The position numbers and the translations under genes were made by a program. Below, piece by piece: positions 43,014 through 51,585 of a stretch of 64,000 nucleotides of DNA (within the stretch, counting starts at the first letter, position 1; every line of letters begins with the position of its first letter). The stretch is from Mucilaginibacter flavus (lineage in GTDB: Bacteria; Bacteroidota; Bacteroidia; Sphingobacteriales; Sphingobacteriaceae), in contig NZ_JAUFPS010000024.1 in the NCBI RefSeq assembly GCF_030409315.1, positions 9,607-73,606 on the forward strand, given 5' to 3'. The notes under the pieces are model-generated. The model was not told the origin of the DNA. It ran no database searches and saw only the letters and a program-made list of their open reading frames with translations.

Positions 43014-43778
43014 ATGGAACCAACAAATAAAATAGCCCTTGTAACCGGTGGCAGCCGCGGTTTGGGCAAAAACATGGCCCTAAGCCTGGCTCAAAAAGGC
43101 ATCAACGTAATACTTACTTATAACAGCAAACAGGATGAAGCCCAGGCTGTAGTAGCCGAAATTGAAAAAGCACGCGTTAAAGCCGCCGCGCTTCAGTTGA
43201 ATACCGGCGAGGTTAAAACCTTCGACCAGTTTTTTGTAGATCTGAAAGTGGTTTTGAAAGAAACTTTTAATGCGGAACATTTCGACTTTTTGATCAACAA
43301 CGCGGGCGTTGGCGTACATGCTTCCTTTGCCGAAACTAAAGAAGAAGATTTTGATATGTTGTTCAACATCCACTTTAAAGGCGTTTTCTTTTTAACACAA
43401 AAAGCTTTGCCCATTATTAATGATGGCGGTCGCATTATTAATTTATCAAGTGGTTTGGCACGTTTCAGTTCTCCGGGTTACGCTGCCTATGCGTCCATGA
43501 AGGGAGGCATTGAAACTCTAAGTCGTTACATGGCCGCAGAGCTTGGCAAGCGTGGCATAGTGGTAAACGTGGTTGCCCCCGGCGCTATTGAAACCGATTT
43601 TGGCGGCGGCGTGGTACGCGATAACGAACAGGTGAACAAATACATTGCAGGTGTTACCGCTTTAGGTCGCGTAGGCGTACCTGATGATATTGGCGGCGTC
43701 GTAGCCTTTTTATGTACCGATGATGCCCGTTGGATTAACGCGCAACGTATTGAGGTATCTGGTGGTATGAATTTGTAA
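43014..43778 (+). CDS. SDR family NAD(P)-dependent oxidoreductase
   Basis: 254 residues, classical short-chain dehydrogenase: cofactor motif TGGSRGLG, NNAGVG, catalytic Ser in INLSSG and YxxxK in YASMK, followed by VNVVAPGAIETDF and a C-terminal IEVSGGMNL. TGGSRGLG followed by a polar strand end (YNSKQ) suits an NADP preference. Substrate unknown. Monocistronic; upstream direct repeats suggest dedicated control. Confidence 0.88.
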   Translation: MEPTNKIALVTGGSRGLGKNMALSLAQKGINVILTYNSKQDEAQAVVAEIEKARVKAAALQLNTGEVKTFDQFFVDLKVVLKETFNAEHFDFLINNAGVGVHASFAETKEEDFDMLFNIHFKGVFFLTQKALPIINDGGRIINLSSGLARFSSPGYAAYASMKGGIETLSRYMAAELGKRGIVVNVVAPGAIETDFGGGVVRDNEQVNKYIAGVTALGRVGVPDDIGGVVAFLCTDDARWINAQRIEVSGGMNL

Positions 43779-43795
43779 GGGAGAATTTTATATAT

Positions 43796-43902
43796 AGACG
43801 CAATATCTTGCGTCTCCCGCTTTACAGGGCGAGTTGATGAGATATAAGACGATTTAATTTGCGTGGTTGATTTGCACGCGGGAGACGCAAGATATTGCGT
43901 CT
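43796..43902. repeat. Inverted repeat with self-palindromic arms
   Basis: AGACGCAATATCTTGCGTCT followed by CCCGC at 43796-43820 is the exact complement of 43878-43902. Each arm is itself a near-perfect palindrome, so the element could fold as one long stem or as two hairpins. A degenerate half-copy (GCGGGAAACGCC...GCGTATCTAC) lies at 52640-52683. Confidence 0.85.
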
Positions 43903-43933
43903 CTACATTTGAATCTTTCTACCCCCAAAATAG

Positions 43934-43962
43934 AAAACTCCCGGTTGGCAATCCGGGAGTTT
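43934..43962. terminator. Terminator-like hairpin
   Basis: AAAACTCCCGG, an 8-nt loop and CCGGGAGTTT, followed by CTAAAC on plus and preceded by A-rich sequence. It could end transcription from the SDR gene. Confidence 0.55.
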
Positions 43963-44091
43963 CTAAACAAATTCAAACCAATAAATTAACTAACTTTTAC
44001 ATATTGTTGTACGGCAACCTAAGCGTAATGGTTACATTCTCAAATGCTTATTGTGCTATATTATTTAATACTCCTAAAAAGAATATAATTC

Positions 44092-44397
44092 TCATTTCAA
44101 ATAGTTAATCATAATCAATCGTACTAACTCAACATCCTCCTTTGAGGTAAACGGGAAGATAGTTTCTGCACAAACGCCATAATCTGATACGGTAGATGCC
44201 GAGTACTGATAATATTTTAGAAATTTCCGGATATCCCGCCAGGCTATTTCAAATTGATCGAGATTATTAAATTGATACAAGTTTGAAGCCTCCATCACCC
44301 CTTCGTAAAAGCCCGGGTAATTAAACAGCTTGTTGGCTATTTGCTCCAGGATCATTTTATCTGTTGCTTTTGTGTTTTTTATCCCGCCTAAGTACAT
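44092..44397 (-). CDS. Hypothetical protein
   Basis: 101 residues from the ATG at 44397 (a TTG at 44439 would add 14). The composition is ordinary and globular-looking, helical (MILEQIANKLFNYPGFYEGVMEASNLYQF, FEIAWRDIRKFLKYYQY, EDVELVRLIMINYLK), without signal peptide or membrane segment. No family recognised. Isolated between a repeat-bearing gap and a divergent gene. Confidence 0.55.
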   Translation of the reverse strand: MYLGGIKNTKATDKMILEQIANKLFNYPGFYEGVMEASNLYQFNNLDQFEIAWRDIRKFLKYYQYSASTVSDYGVCAETIFPFTSKEDVELVRLIMINYLK

Positions 44398-44656
44398 ATT
44401 TTTAAATTTGATATGCCTTAAGTAACGTTTTTTAAACAAAAGGAGATTTATCCATTATATTCATTGCTAATTAGTTACGATAAAATAATGGCTTTTTTAA
44501 TAATTTCTTACAAACCGGAATTATAGGAATACTACTGTTAACTTAAACCCCTTAGTGTAAAGTGAACAAAATGAATAACCGTTTGAACATCTATTGGTAT
44601 TCTTGTTGCATGGTTGGGTTATAACTGATTTTATTTATTAACCATACCCCATTTAA

Positions 44657-45004
44657 ATGACTATTCTGTATAACGCTTTAAGGACAGAAGCTGATCCTGA
44701 ACTAACCGATCAAAAAAACGAAGCTATTAACGAATTAGCTGCAAAAAACCATTTTTTCAACAACTGTATGGTTACTTTTCATCATCCCGAAGGTTTTAGC
44801 CCTATTGGTTTGGTTGAATTTAACTATAAAGGTCAAGCCACATTGAAGGCCTTTTATACTGTATACATACAGGATAATATATTAAGGGCATGCCTTGTAA
44901 CGCTTGATATGGTGAAGTTGATTGATGCCAACGTGCAATCGTTTTTACAAAAGCTGGAAGCCTACTCATTTCTTAAAGACACACAACAAGTGGTTGTAGC
45001 CTAA
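44657..45004 (+). CDS. Hypothetical protein
   Basis: 115 residues, probably soluble, with alternating strands (NNCMVTFHHPEGFSPIGLVEFNYKG, TLKAFYTVYIQDNILRACLVTLDMVKLID) and a C-terminal helix. No recognised domain. Divergent from the hypothetical gene at 44092 across 259 bp. Its codon use does not look unusual against the neighbours. Confidence 0.55.
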   Translation: MTILYNALRTEADPELTDQKNEAINELAAKNHFFNNCMVTFHHPEGFSPIGLVEFNYKGQATLKAFYTVYIQDNILRACLVTLDMVKLIDANVQSFLQKLEAYSFLKDTQQVVVA

Positions 45005-45112
45005 GGACCTACGCAAAGATTTACGAGGGAAACACTTCGTGTAAAAAATACCCCATATTGAGAAAATCGGGGCGCTTTAACCACGAATACCTTACCACAA
45101 ATTCCCGATAAA

Positions 45113-45919
45113 TTAAATCTTTGATGGCGCAACGCCAAACGTCTTTTTGAAAGCGAACGAGAAATGAGATAGATCTTCAAAACCCAATTCGAGGTAAACA
45201 TCAGAGGGAGCCTGCCCCTTTTCTTTGATGAGATAGCGCCCCTCCTGCAACCGGCGCTGCTGCAACCATCTGCTTGGACTTAGGTGAAAGATCTTTTCAA
45301 AATCGCGCTTAAACGTAGCTAAACTGCGCCCGGTTAGGTACGCAAATCTTTTAAGCTGCACATTAAAATGGTAATTTTTGTTCATAAAGCCCTCCAGGTC
45401 TATTTTACCCGGTTCGCTGAAATCAAAAAGCACATCCTTTAATTCGGGGTTGGCCTGTAGCAGTATTAATATCGCTTCCCTGAGCTTTAAACGCTGAAGC
45501 TCGCCGCTAATGCTATGCCCGCTTTGCGCGTATGGTAGCAACGATTCCATGAAACTTTTATAAAGTGGATTTGGCTTTAAGGTGATAAACGGTCCTTCAT
45601 CGGTATGCTTATCTGCTTTATACCCGTATTCTAAACTAAAATCACGTAAAGTTTGCTGATCAAGGTATATGGACAGCGTTTTGTATTCGCCGTTTGGCGG
45701 CGGTTGTTTCACAAATTTTATTAATTGATTCCGTTTGCTTAGCCTAAAATCGCCCTGTTGCACCTGGTAGGTTTTGCTGCCATTATTAATGGTAAGCGAA
45801 CCAGAGATCTGGTAGCTAAAAACATGCTCGGGTACAAACTGTTCTCCTTCCCTGCTCCTGCTGAGGTAGCAATTATGATGAATTTGTTGTAGTACTGGTT
45901 CTTTATCTTGCTTAAGCAT
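45113..45919 (-). CDS. AraC family transcriptional regulator (ExsA-type)
   Basis: 268 residues: N-terminal sensor domain (VFSYQISGSLTINNGSKTYQVQQGDFRLSKRNQLIKF) and C-terminal HTH pair (FNVQLKRFAYLTGRSLATFKRDFEKIFHLSPSRWLQQRRLQ; PSDVYLELGFEDLSHFSFAFKKTFGVAPSKI). It is not closely related to the two AraC paralogs of locus 1. It lies 72 bp downstream of the SDR gene at 45992 on the same strand, an arrangement typical of a regulator with its target oxidoreductase. Confidence 0.85.
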   Translation of the reverse strand: MLKQDKEPVLQQIHHNCYLSRSREGEQFVPEHVFSYQISGSLTINNGSKTYQVQQGDFRLSKRNQLIKFVKQPPPNGEYKTLSIYLDQQTLRDFSLEYGYKADKHTDEGPFITLKPNPLYKSFMESLLPYAQSGHSISGELQRLKLREAILILLQANPELKDVLFDFSEPGKIDLEGFMNKNYHFNVQLKRFAYLTGRSLATFKRDFEKIFHLSPSRWLQQRRLQEGRYLIKEKGQAPSDVYLELGFEDLSHFSFAFKKTFGVAPSKI

Positions 45920-45991
45920 GCCAGGGCAAATTTATAAATTAAAACAGCACAGGCCAATTCAATAGCCCATGCTGCTTATCAAAATCAAATA

Positions 45992-46876
45992 TTACTTTTT
46001 AAGGTTGAGGTATGATTTTCCCTGTTCCGTTTCAAAGAAGTTTTGGGCTTCGTCATGATCCGTAGAAATACTTACCGGCGCCCATTTTTCCAGCTCGGCC
46101 AGTTTAGCGGTTTCTGATGCTCTTACTATCGCTATGCCCTCGCTACCCAATACCAGGTGTAATGGCGGCTGCGGATGGTCAACAATATCAAGCATTACTT
46201 TAGCGGCTTTATCCGGATCGCCCAATGGTTTAAATTCCCCGCTTTGGAAGTATTTGACTCTTTTTTCAACCGTTGATTCATAACCTTCAACCGTTTTGGC
46301 ATAGGTCATCGACTCGCCGGCCCAGTCGGTACGGAAGCCACCCGGTTCAATTACGATTACTTTGATGCCCAGGGGAGCAAGCTCTTGCGCCAGCCCTTCG
46401 CTAAAGCCGCTCAAACCAAATTTAGCTGCCTGGTAAATAGTAACCCCGCCGCTGCCAACCCGGCCACCAATTGAACTGATTTGCAAAATATGCCCGGAAC
46501 GTTGTTTACGCATATGAGGCACTACCGCGCGGGTAATGGCAATTGGGGCGTTCAAATTTGTTTCTAACTGATCGCGCACCTGTTCATCAGTAAACGCCTC
46601 GGTGGCGCCGGTTATGCCAAACCCCGCGTTGTTAACCAACACATCAATACGGCCGAAATGCCTGATGGCGCCCTCAACGGCGTCGTTGATTTCATCCTGT
46701 TTGGTAACATCCAGTTTAATTGGAAGTACCTGGTTGGGATATTGCTCAACAAAATCCTGTAGCTGATCTGTATTACGTGCTGTTGCTGCTACTTTATCGC
46801 CTTTTGCAAGTACTGCTGCTGTAAGGCTGCGCCCTAATCCGCGGGAGCTGCCTGTTATAAACCAAATTTTTGTCAT
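45992..46876 (-). CDS. SDR family oxidoreductase
   Basis: 294 residues from the ATG at 46876 (MTKIWFITGSSRGLG); nine upstream codons to 46903 are judged leader. Motifs: TGSSRGLG, NNAGFG, LQISSIGGRVGSGG, YQAAK active site, IEPGGFRTDW. The extended C-terminus (KAAKVMLDIVDHPQPPLHLVLG) is typical of the larger SDRs related to retinol/17-beta-HSD-like bacterial enzymes. Substrate unknown. Followed by the AraC regulator. Confidence 0.87.
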   Translation of the reverse strand: MTKIWFITGSSRGLGRSLTAAVLAKGDKVAATARNTDQLQDFVEQYPNQVLPIKLDVTKQDEINDAVEGAIRHFGRIDVLVNNAGFGITGATEAFTDEQVRDQLETNLNAPIAITRAVVPHMRKQRSGHILQISSIGGRVGSGGVTIYQAAKFGLSGFSEGLAQELAPLGIKVIVIEPGGFRTDWAGESMTYAKTVEGYESTVEKRVKYFQSGEFKPLGDPDKAAKVMLDIVDHPQPPLHLVLGSEGIAIVRASETAKLAELEKWAPVSISTDHDEAQNFFETEQGKSYLNLKK

Positions 46877-47075
46877 GTCGTTTTTATCTTTTTGTTGATA
46901 CAAATATCGGGAGCTTTAAGCCCGGCAACTTTGCTGTAAAGTTCAAATTGCTTTGTTAAAACGCTCAACCGCATATCAACACGTTTAGCTAAAACGATCA
47001 AAATGCCTCTTCGAAAATTCTTTGCTGATAACAACACCTGCAAAGGAACACAAGATGCTACTTACCAAGCCTGTT

Positions 47076-47822
47076 TTACTTTAAACAAGCAATTACGCTT
47101 TCAATCACCCTTTTGGTTTCCTGTGGGTCGCGTACTTGTATACAGTCGCCCCCCGTGGTGCGCGCGGGCTGATCGTTACCGCCATCAAACAGGGCGTCGC
47201 CCATAAATAGCATTTGCTTAATCTTTATTTTGAGCGTGTCTCGCAGTTTGTACATACCATAGGCTTTATCGATACCGGGCTTGGTAATATCTATTGACGT
47301 AGCCCCGCCTAAATGCACGGCAAACTCCGGGATGAGTTTATCAAGGATCACTTTTATCTTTTTACGCTTTTTAAAATCGGGGTCCCAGGCTTTTTTGGGT
47401 TCGAGAGGGGCTTTCTGACCAAGGGCCGAAAAGGTGATCTGGCTGTCGCGATCTTCAATTTGATCGCCCCACGTTTTGTCAGCTTTAAAACCCGATTTTT
47501 CTACAGCCTGGTTTAGTGAATCGATGATCTTTTTCTTTTCATTCGCGGTAAAATCTTCTGAATATATCTTTTTCCAACGGGCATTTTTATACTGATAATA
47601 TTTGGTACCACAGGTTGGCAGTATGGAAAGGCGGGATAGTTTTGCATCCTTGGGGAGATGCGCTATTACCTGTTTTTCAAATTGAGGCCAATCCCCGCCG
47701 GATATAATAGCCACTTTAGCCACCTCCAACAGCCCCGAAAATAGGTGGGCCATTTCTTTATCGATAGCGGCCTTGCTTTCGGCAAGGGTACCATCCAGGT
47801 CAAAAACAATTAGCTTTTTCAT
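47076..47822 (-). CDS. HAD-IIB family phosphatase, phosphomannomutase-like
   Basis: 248 residues from the ATG at 47822 (a TTG at 47834 adds four). HAD motif I VFDLDGTLAES, motif II IISGG, a cap domain of about 100 residues, conserved Lys in DITKPGIDK, and motif IV MLFMGDALFDGGND. The FDLDGTL...SGGDWPQF and GGDC pattern resembles the eukaryotic-type phosphomannomutase/sucrose-phosphatase branch. It is a cytosolic Mg-dependent phosphotransferase; substrate probably a sugar phosphate. Confidence 0.8.
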   Translation of the reverse strand: MKKLIVFDLDGTLAESKAAIDKEMAHLFSGLLEVAKVAIISGGDWPQFEKQVIAHLPKDAKLSRLSILPTCGTKYYQYKNARWKKIYSEDFTANEKKKIIDSLNQAVEKSGFKADKTWGDQIEDRDSQITFSALGQKAPLEPKKAWDPDFKKRKKIKVILDKLIPEFAVHLGGATSIDITKPGIDKAYGMYKLRDTLKIKIKQMLFMGDALFDGGNDQPARTTGGDCIQVRDPQETKRVIESVIACLK

Positions 47823-47971
47823 GTTATTATCCAACGGATAATAAGGAGGTTAGTTTTAGGGAGGGACAAAATTCGTGTACCAGATTATAAATAATTTAAG
47901 TTGGAAACTTAAATTATTTATACCACGAGTTACGCTGCGCTAAACTCGCGGTAGCGATTAAAAAAAATCAA

Positions 47972-48469
47972 TCAATATCTATCGGCCAGTTCAATAACCT
48001 GCAAATCCTGTATTTTATCGACATCAATATTAAAACGCATTAGCGTACGTACTTTGTGCCAGCCGTGTTTACCTGCCGCGCCGGGGTTTAAATGCAGACA
48101 ATTGATCTTTTTGTCGTGCATCACCTTCAGGATATGCGAATGCCCGCAGATGAATAGCTTTGGCGGATTGCTATACATTTCTGTGCGGATAGCGGGGTTG
48201 TATTTGCCGGGATACCCACCAATGTGGGTCATCAACACATCCACACCTTCGCAATTAAAACGCAGGTTTTCGGGGTAAACAATGCGAATGTCTTTACCAT
48301 CAATATTACCATATACACCTTTTGTTGGCTTAAAAGCCGCTAACCGATCGGCCAGTTCTAATGTGCCAAAATCGCCGGCATGCCAAATCTCGTCACAGTT
48401 TTCAAAGTGTTTAAAAACTGCTTCGTCGAGGTAGCTATGGGTATCAGATATAAGGCCTATTTTGGTCAT
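47972..48469 (-). CDS. Metallophosphoesterase, YfcE/MJ0936 family
   Basis: 165 residues from the ATG at 48469 (MTKIGLISDTHSY). Metal-binding motifs of calcineurin-like phosphodiesterases: DTH, WHAGDFG, GNIDG (for GNHD), MTHIGGYPG and CGHSH. Family members are small Mn/Ni-dependent phosphodiesterases. It is 61 bp downstream of the tRNA methyltransferase gene, on the same strand; it could be the last gene of that transcript. Confidence 0.88.
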   Translation of the reverse strand: MTKIGLISDTHSYLDEAVFKHFENCDEIWHAGDFGTLELADRLAAFKPTKGVYGNIDGKDIRIVYPENLRFNCEGVDVLMTHIGGYPGKYNPAIRTEMYSNPPKLFICGHSHILKVMHDKKINCLHLNPGAAGKHGWHKVRTLMRFNIDVDKIQDLQVIELADRY

Positions 48470-48530
48470 GGATGTAAAAATAAGATGCAAGAGTCAAGAA
48501 TCAACAGTAAAGACAGGAATTTATCCGGAA

Positions 48531-49235
48531 TTAAAAAACCGTCAGAAAACCCTTCAAGACCTGTTGGTACGCTTCGCTATAAACTTTAGGTTCGTTATAA
48601 ATTACAAATCCCTTCTCTATTATATTAGTTTGAACTAAGCCCAAAGCAATAATTTCGCGATGCGCCTCATCGGTTTTGAAGGAATGTATTTTGGTGATTT
48701 TTTCCAGATAAAGCCCATTTGCTAAAGCTAAATCTTTAACCAATGCCGAGGTATCGGGCGGCAGTATCAACCAAAACACACCTGCGTTTGCCAGGTGATT
48801 TCGCCCTTGTTCAATCAGTTCCTCAAAAAAGCCGTCTTCCGCATGTTTGGCCTGGTTCTTTTTTGCGCCTGGCGATTGAAGGGAATTAATATAAAACGGC
48901 GGATTAGAAACAATCAAATCGTATTTCTTTTCGGGATGAGCATCGAAAAACGATTTAAAATCTGAAGGGTAAAGTGTAAGCCTATCTTTAAACGGAGAAT
49001 TTTCAAAATTACGGGTGGCAGTAACGGCGGCGGCTTCGTCAATTTCAACAGCATCGATGTGCGCCATCGGGAAACGCTGAGCCAACATTAAAGCGATCAC
49101 ACCGGTACCTGTTCCTATATCTAAAGCAGTTAAGGGCTCATCGGCTTCGGCTAACGCGCCCAGCAATACCCCGTCGGTATTGATCTTCATGGCGCAGCCG
49201 GTTTGGTCTACGCTGAATTGTTTGAAATGGAACAT
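48531..49235 (-). CDS. trmN: tRNA1(Val) adenine(37)-N6-methyltransferase-like
   Basis: 234 residues from the ATG at 49235 (MFHFKQFSVDQTGCAMKINTDG, the family opening). SAM-binding ALDIGTGTGVIALMLAQ, acidic VEIDE, and the catalytic NPPF motif in DLIVSNPPFY. Homologous to YfiC/TrmN6, which methylates A37 of tRNA1(Val). An upstream in-frame ATG at 49265 would overlap prs; the internal start leaves a 14-bp gap. It is co-directional with prs and probably co-transcribed with the NAD salvage genes, with no known link in function. Confidence 0.87.
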   Translation of the reverse strand: MFHFKQFSVDQTGCAMKINTDGVLLGALAEADEPLTALDIGTGTGVIALMLAQRFPMAHIDAVEIDEAAAVTATRNFENSPFKDRLTLYPSDFKSFFDAHPEKKYDLIVSNPPFYINSLQSPGAKKNQAKHAEDGFFEELIEQGRNHLANAGVFWLILPPDTSALVKDLALANGLYLEKITKIHSFKTDEAHREIIALGLVQTNIIEKGFVIYNEPKVYSEAYQQVLKGFLTVF

Positions 49236-49249
49236 CGTTGCGAATGCTT

Positions 49250-50158
49250 TTAAATAACGGAGCAAATTAACTCTGCCAGGCTATTCACCTCCACAAAATC
49301 ATCATCGATATGTTGCATGTTAACATGCGAATCGGTGCAAATCAACTTTTTAACGTACCCGCAGTTTTTAAGTTTGTTGATACCATCGTTCACAAACAAC
49401 CCATGGGTGGTAATTACATAAATATCCCCGGCACCGGCATCTTTATAAGTTTTAGCGGCATTGATAATACTGCCACCAGAGCGGATCATATCGTCATAAA
49501 TAACTACCGTTTTCCCGGCCACATCGGCATTAATGGCGCTCACCTCGGTATGGTCGCCTTTTAAACGGCGTTTAAGAATAAAGGCCGCGTTTACGCCCAT
49601 ATCATTAGCTAAGGACTCTACCCATTTTGCACGACCAGCATCGGTACTGGCCATTACAAAATTATCGCCGCCATATTTAAGCGCCGCGTTAATCACAATA
49701 TCCTTGCAATAAACGTGCACAGGGTATAAATCGTGTTCAAAATAGTATTGAATACCCTCAGAATGCAAATCAAACAACAACACCTTATTACCCCGGTTTG
49801 ATTTTGGGATAGATGACAATAACCTTGCCCGTGTTTTGGCGGTTACAATTTCGCCGCTCAGCACAGCCCGCTCCATGGTTGAATAACCAAAATACGGAAT
49901 CACCAAGGTTAACGAGTTTGCCCCATAACTTACCAGCGATGATGCCAGGTCGTATAGCTCAAGCGTAGCCTGGTCTGTAACCGTCCCCCCTATCAGTACC
50001 ACATCCCGGTTTTCTATGGACGACAGGATGCGCTGGTAACGCTCGCCATCGGTAAAATTACTTACAGAGAGTTGTCCTTTTTCAAACGTACCGCAGGCCA
50101 TCACCTTTTCGGCCAGGTATTCATAATCTTTTATAGCAAACAGCAGTTTTTTGGTCAT
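49250..50158 (-). CDS. prs: Ribose-phosphate pyrophosphokinase, divergent NAD-salvage-linked type
   Basis: 302 residues from the ATG at 50158 (307 from 50173, which overlaps nadV by 11 bp). Prs-like folds are present: FTDGERYQRI, DLHSEGIQYYFEHDLYP and a PRPP-binding loop VVIYDDMIRSGGSI. The canonical loop is DDMIDTGGT; here D is R and both T are S, so this is a divergent paralog and not the housekeeping enzyme. It should form PRPP from ribose 5-phosphate and ATP for NadV, encoded four bases upstream. Confidence 0.85.
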   Translation of the reverse strand: MTKKLLFAIKDYEYLAEKVMACGTFEKGQLSVSNFTDGERYQRILSSIENRDVVLIGGTVTDQATLELYDLASSLVSYGANSLTLVIPYFGYSTMERAVLSGEIVTAKTRARLLSSIPKSNRGNKVLLFDLHSEGIQYYFEHDLYPVHVYCKDIVINAALKYGGDNFVMASTDAGRAKWVESLANDMGVNAAFILKRRLKGDHTEVSAINADVAGKTVVIYDDMIRSGGSIINAAKTYKDAGAGDIYVITTHGLFVNDGINKLKNCGYVKKLICTDSHVNMQHIDDDFVEVNSLAELICSVI

Positions 50159-50162
50159 GGTA

Positions 50163-51581
50163 TCAGTTGGCATTTACATTGGCTTTCACCTGCTCAAAAC
50201 TAAGGGTATTTATTAAATTACCATTATCAAAAACAGTTTGCAGCAAGTCGGTTATTTCTGGATCTTCATCCTGGTTAATTGTTTTATAAGCGCCGTTCAC
50301 CCTCACCAACTTTAAACGGCCGCCCTTGCTCTTTTTAAAACTTTGGGTAATATTGCCATCGGCATCCATTTCTGTAGGGCTTTTTTCAACCCTAACCTCG
50401 GTACCATTAATAATAGCACTGCTGCACTTTAAAGCGAATTTTTGTGTATCGCGGTCAACTTTTTGCAATAATGCGCCGCCCATGCCCAGTACCAGGTTTT
50501 CGGCGCTGATTAGGTTTTCCTTTAGTGCTTCGTAAATATTACCTATCTCGGCATAGTTTACGCCATCGCCCTGTATCACCCTTACCTGTGGCGGCAAAAC
50601 TTTGTAACCCTTTTCATTAACGGTGAAGCCAAACTTATCAAACAGTATCTCAAATATTTTCAACAAGGTAGCAATCGGGTCGCCGCTATCCGGGCGGATC
50701 ACCAGCGTACCATCGCGTTGCAGGATCTGGTCGCGCAGGTCGGTTCCCCAATATTCGCTGCAGGCTTTAAAAATGTTAAAACTATCAGATACGCAGGCGA
50801 TGGTGCCGGTAGAAAACGCTTTAAGTACATGTTCAAAAACCTTTTCTTCGCCCTCCCTGCCCAACAAAGTACAAATACTATGCTCTGTAGCGGGGATGCT
50901 TAAACCGTAAACCCGTTGTGCATCATAATAGTCGATAGCCATTTTTGAGCCAGCCAGGTTATCGCTGCCATTGAAATTAAGCAGGTGCGCCGCGCCACCA
51001 ATTTTAGCGCTCTCCACACTGCTTACACCCCTAAAACCAAAATCGTTCAGCACAAAATCTATCCCGGCTTCTGTACCTGGGGTAGCAGTTTCCGCGTAGT
51101 ACCGTGTTACTACTTTCCTGATCTGGTTACTTACCGTAGCCACTGTGCAGGGGTACCAAACCTGCATTAACAGGGTTTCTAAAAAATTGGTTAACCAGTA
51201 ACATTCAGGGTCGGTGTTTTCAATGGTCATTAATACATTTCCGGTTGGCACCGCGGTACCTTCGACTATTGCTTTGATAATTACGGGTAACCTGCCATCG
51301 TATTTATCAATAATGTATTGAAACTTGCTTTTATCAAACACATCATCGCGCCCAAACACCTGCTGTAAAAAGCCATCGGCTTCGTCCAAATCCTGCTGGG
51401 TAAATGCCTGCCCTTGCAGGTATTCCTTTAGAAAATACTGTAAACCAAAAAATATAGTTTCGTTAAACATACCGCCCCGGCTTTCCAGGTAGCTGTAAAT
51501 TTGGGTGGTACCGGGGTAGTAAAATTTATGGTGAGCGTATTTATAGGCATCTGCCAGTAAAATTAAATTTTCGCGTTTCAT
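50163..51581 (-). CDS. nadV: Nicotinamide phosphoribosyltransferase (NAMPT/NadV)
   Basis: 472 residues. NAMPT motifs: DAYKYAHHKFYYPGTTQIYSYLESRGG, DFGFRGVSSVESA, the catalytic-His segment PATEHSICTLLG, VIRPDSGDP and VRVIQGDGVNY / LGMGGALLQK (phosphate-binding). It condenses nicotinamide with PRPP to give NMN, bypassing deamidation. It lies four bp downstream of nadM-nudix, and prs begins within or just after its 3' end, so substrate supply, NMN formation and adenylation are encoded together. Confidence 0.92.
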   Translation of the reverse strand: MKRENLILLADAYKYAHHKFYYPGTTQIYSYLESRGGMFNETIFFGLQYFLKEYLQGQAFTQQDLDEADGFLQQVFGRDDVFDKSKFQYIIDKYDGRLPVIIKAIVEGTAVPTGNVLMTIENTDPECYWLTNFLETLLMQVWYPCTVATVSNQIRKVVTRYYAETATPGTEAGIDFVLNDFGFRGVSSVESAKIGGAAHLLNFNGSDNLAGSKMAIDYYDAQRVYGLSIPATEHSICTLLGREGEEKVFEHVLKAFSTGTIACVSDSFNIFKACSEYWGTDLRDQILQRDGTLVIRPDSGDPIATLLKIFEILFDKFGFTVNEKGYKVLPPQVRVIQGDGVNYAEIGNIYEALKENLISAENLVLGMGGALLQKVDRDTQKFALKCSSAIINGTEVRVEKSPTEMDADGNITQSFKKSKGGRLKLVRVNGAYKTINQDEDPEITDLLQTVFDNGNLINTLSFEQVKANVNAN

Positions 51582-51585
51582 GGTA

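Larger units (their letters stand above)
43779..44091. other. Repeat-bearing gap after the SDR gene
   Basis: 313 bp holding the inverted repeat 43796-43902 and a terminator-like hairpin 43934-43962. Nothing else recognisable; a plus-strand frame through this stretch is created by the repeat. Confidence 0.65.
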
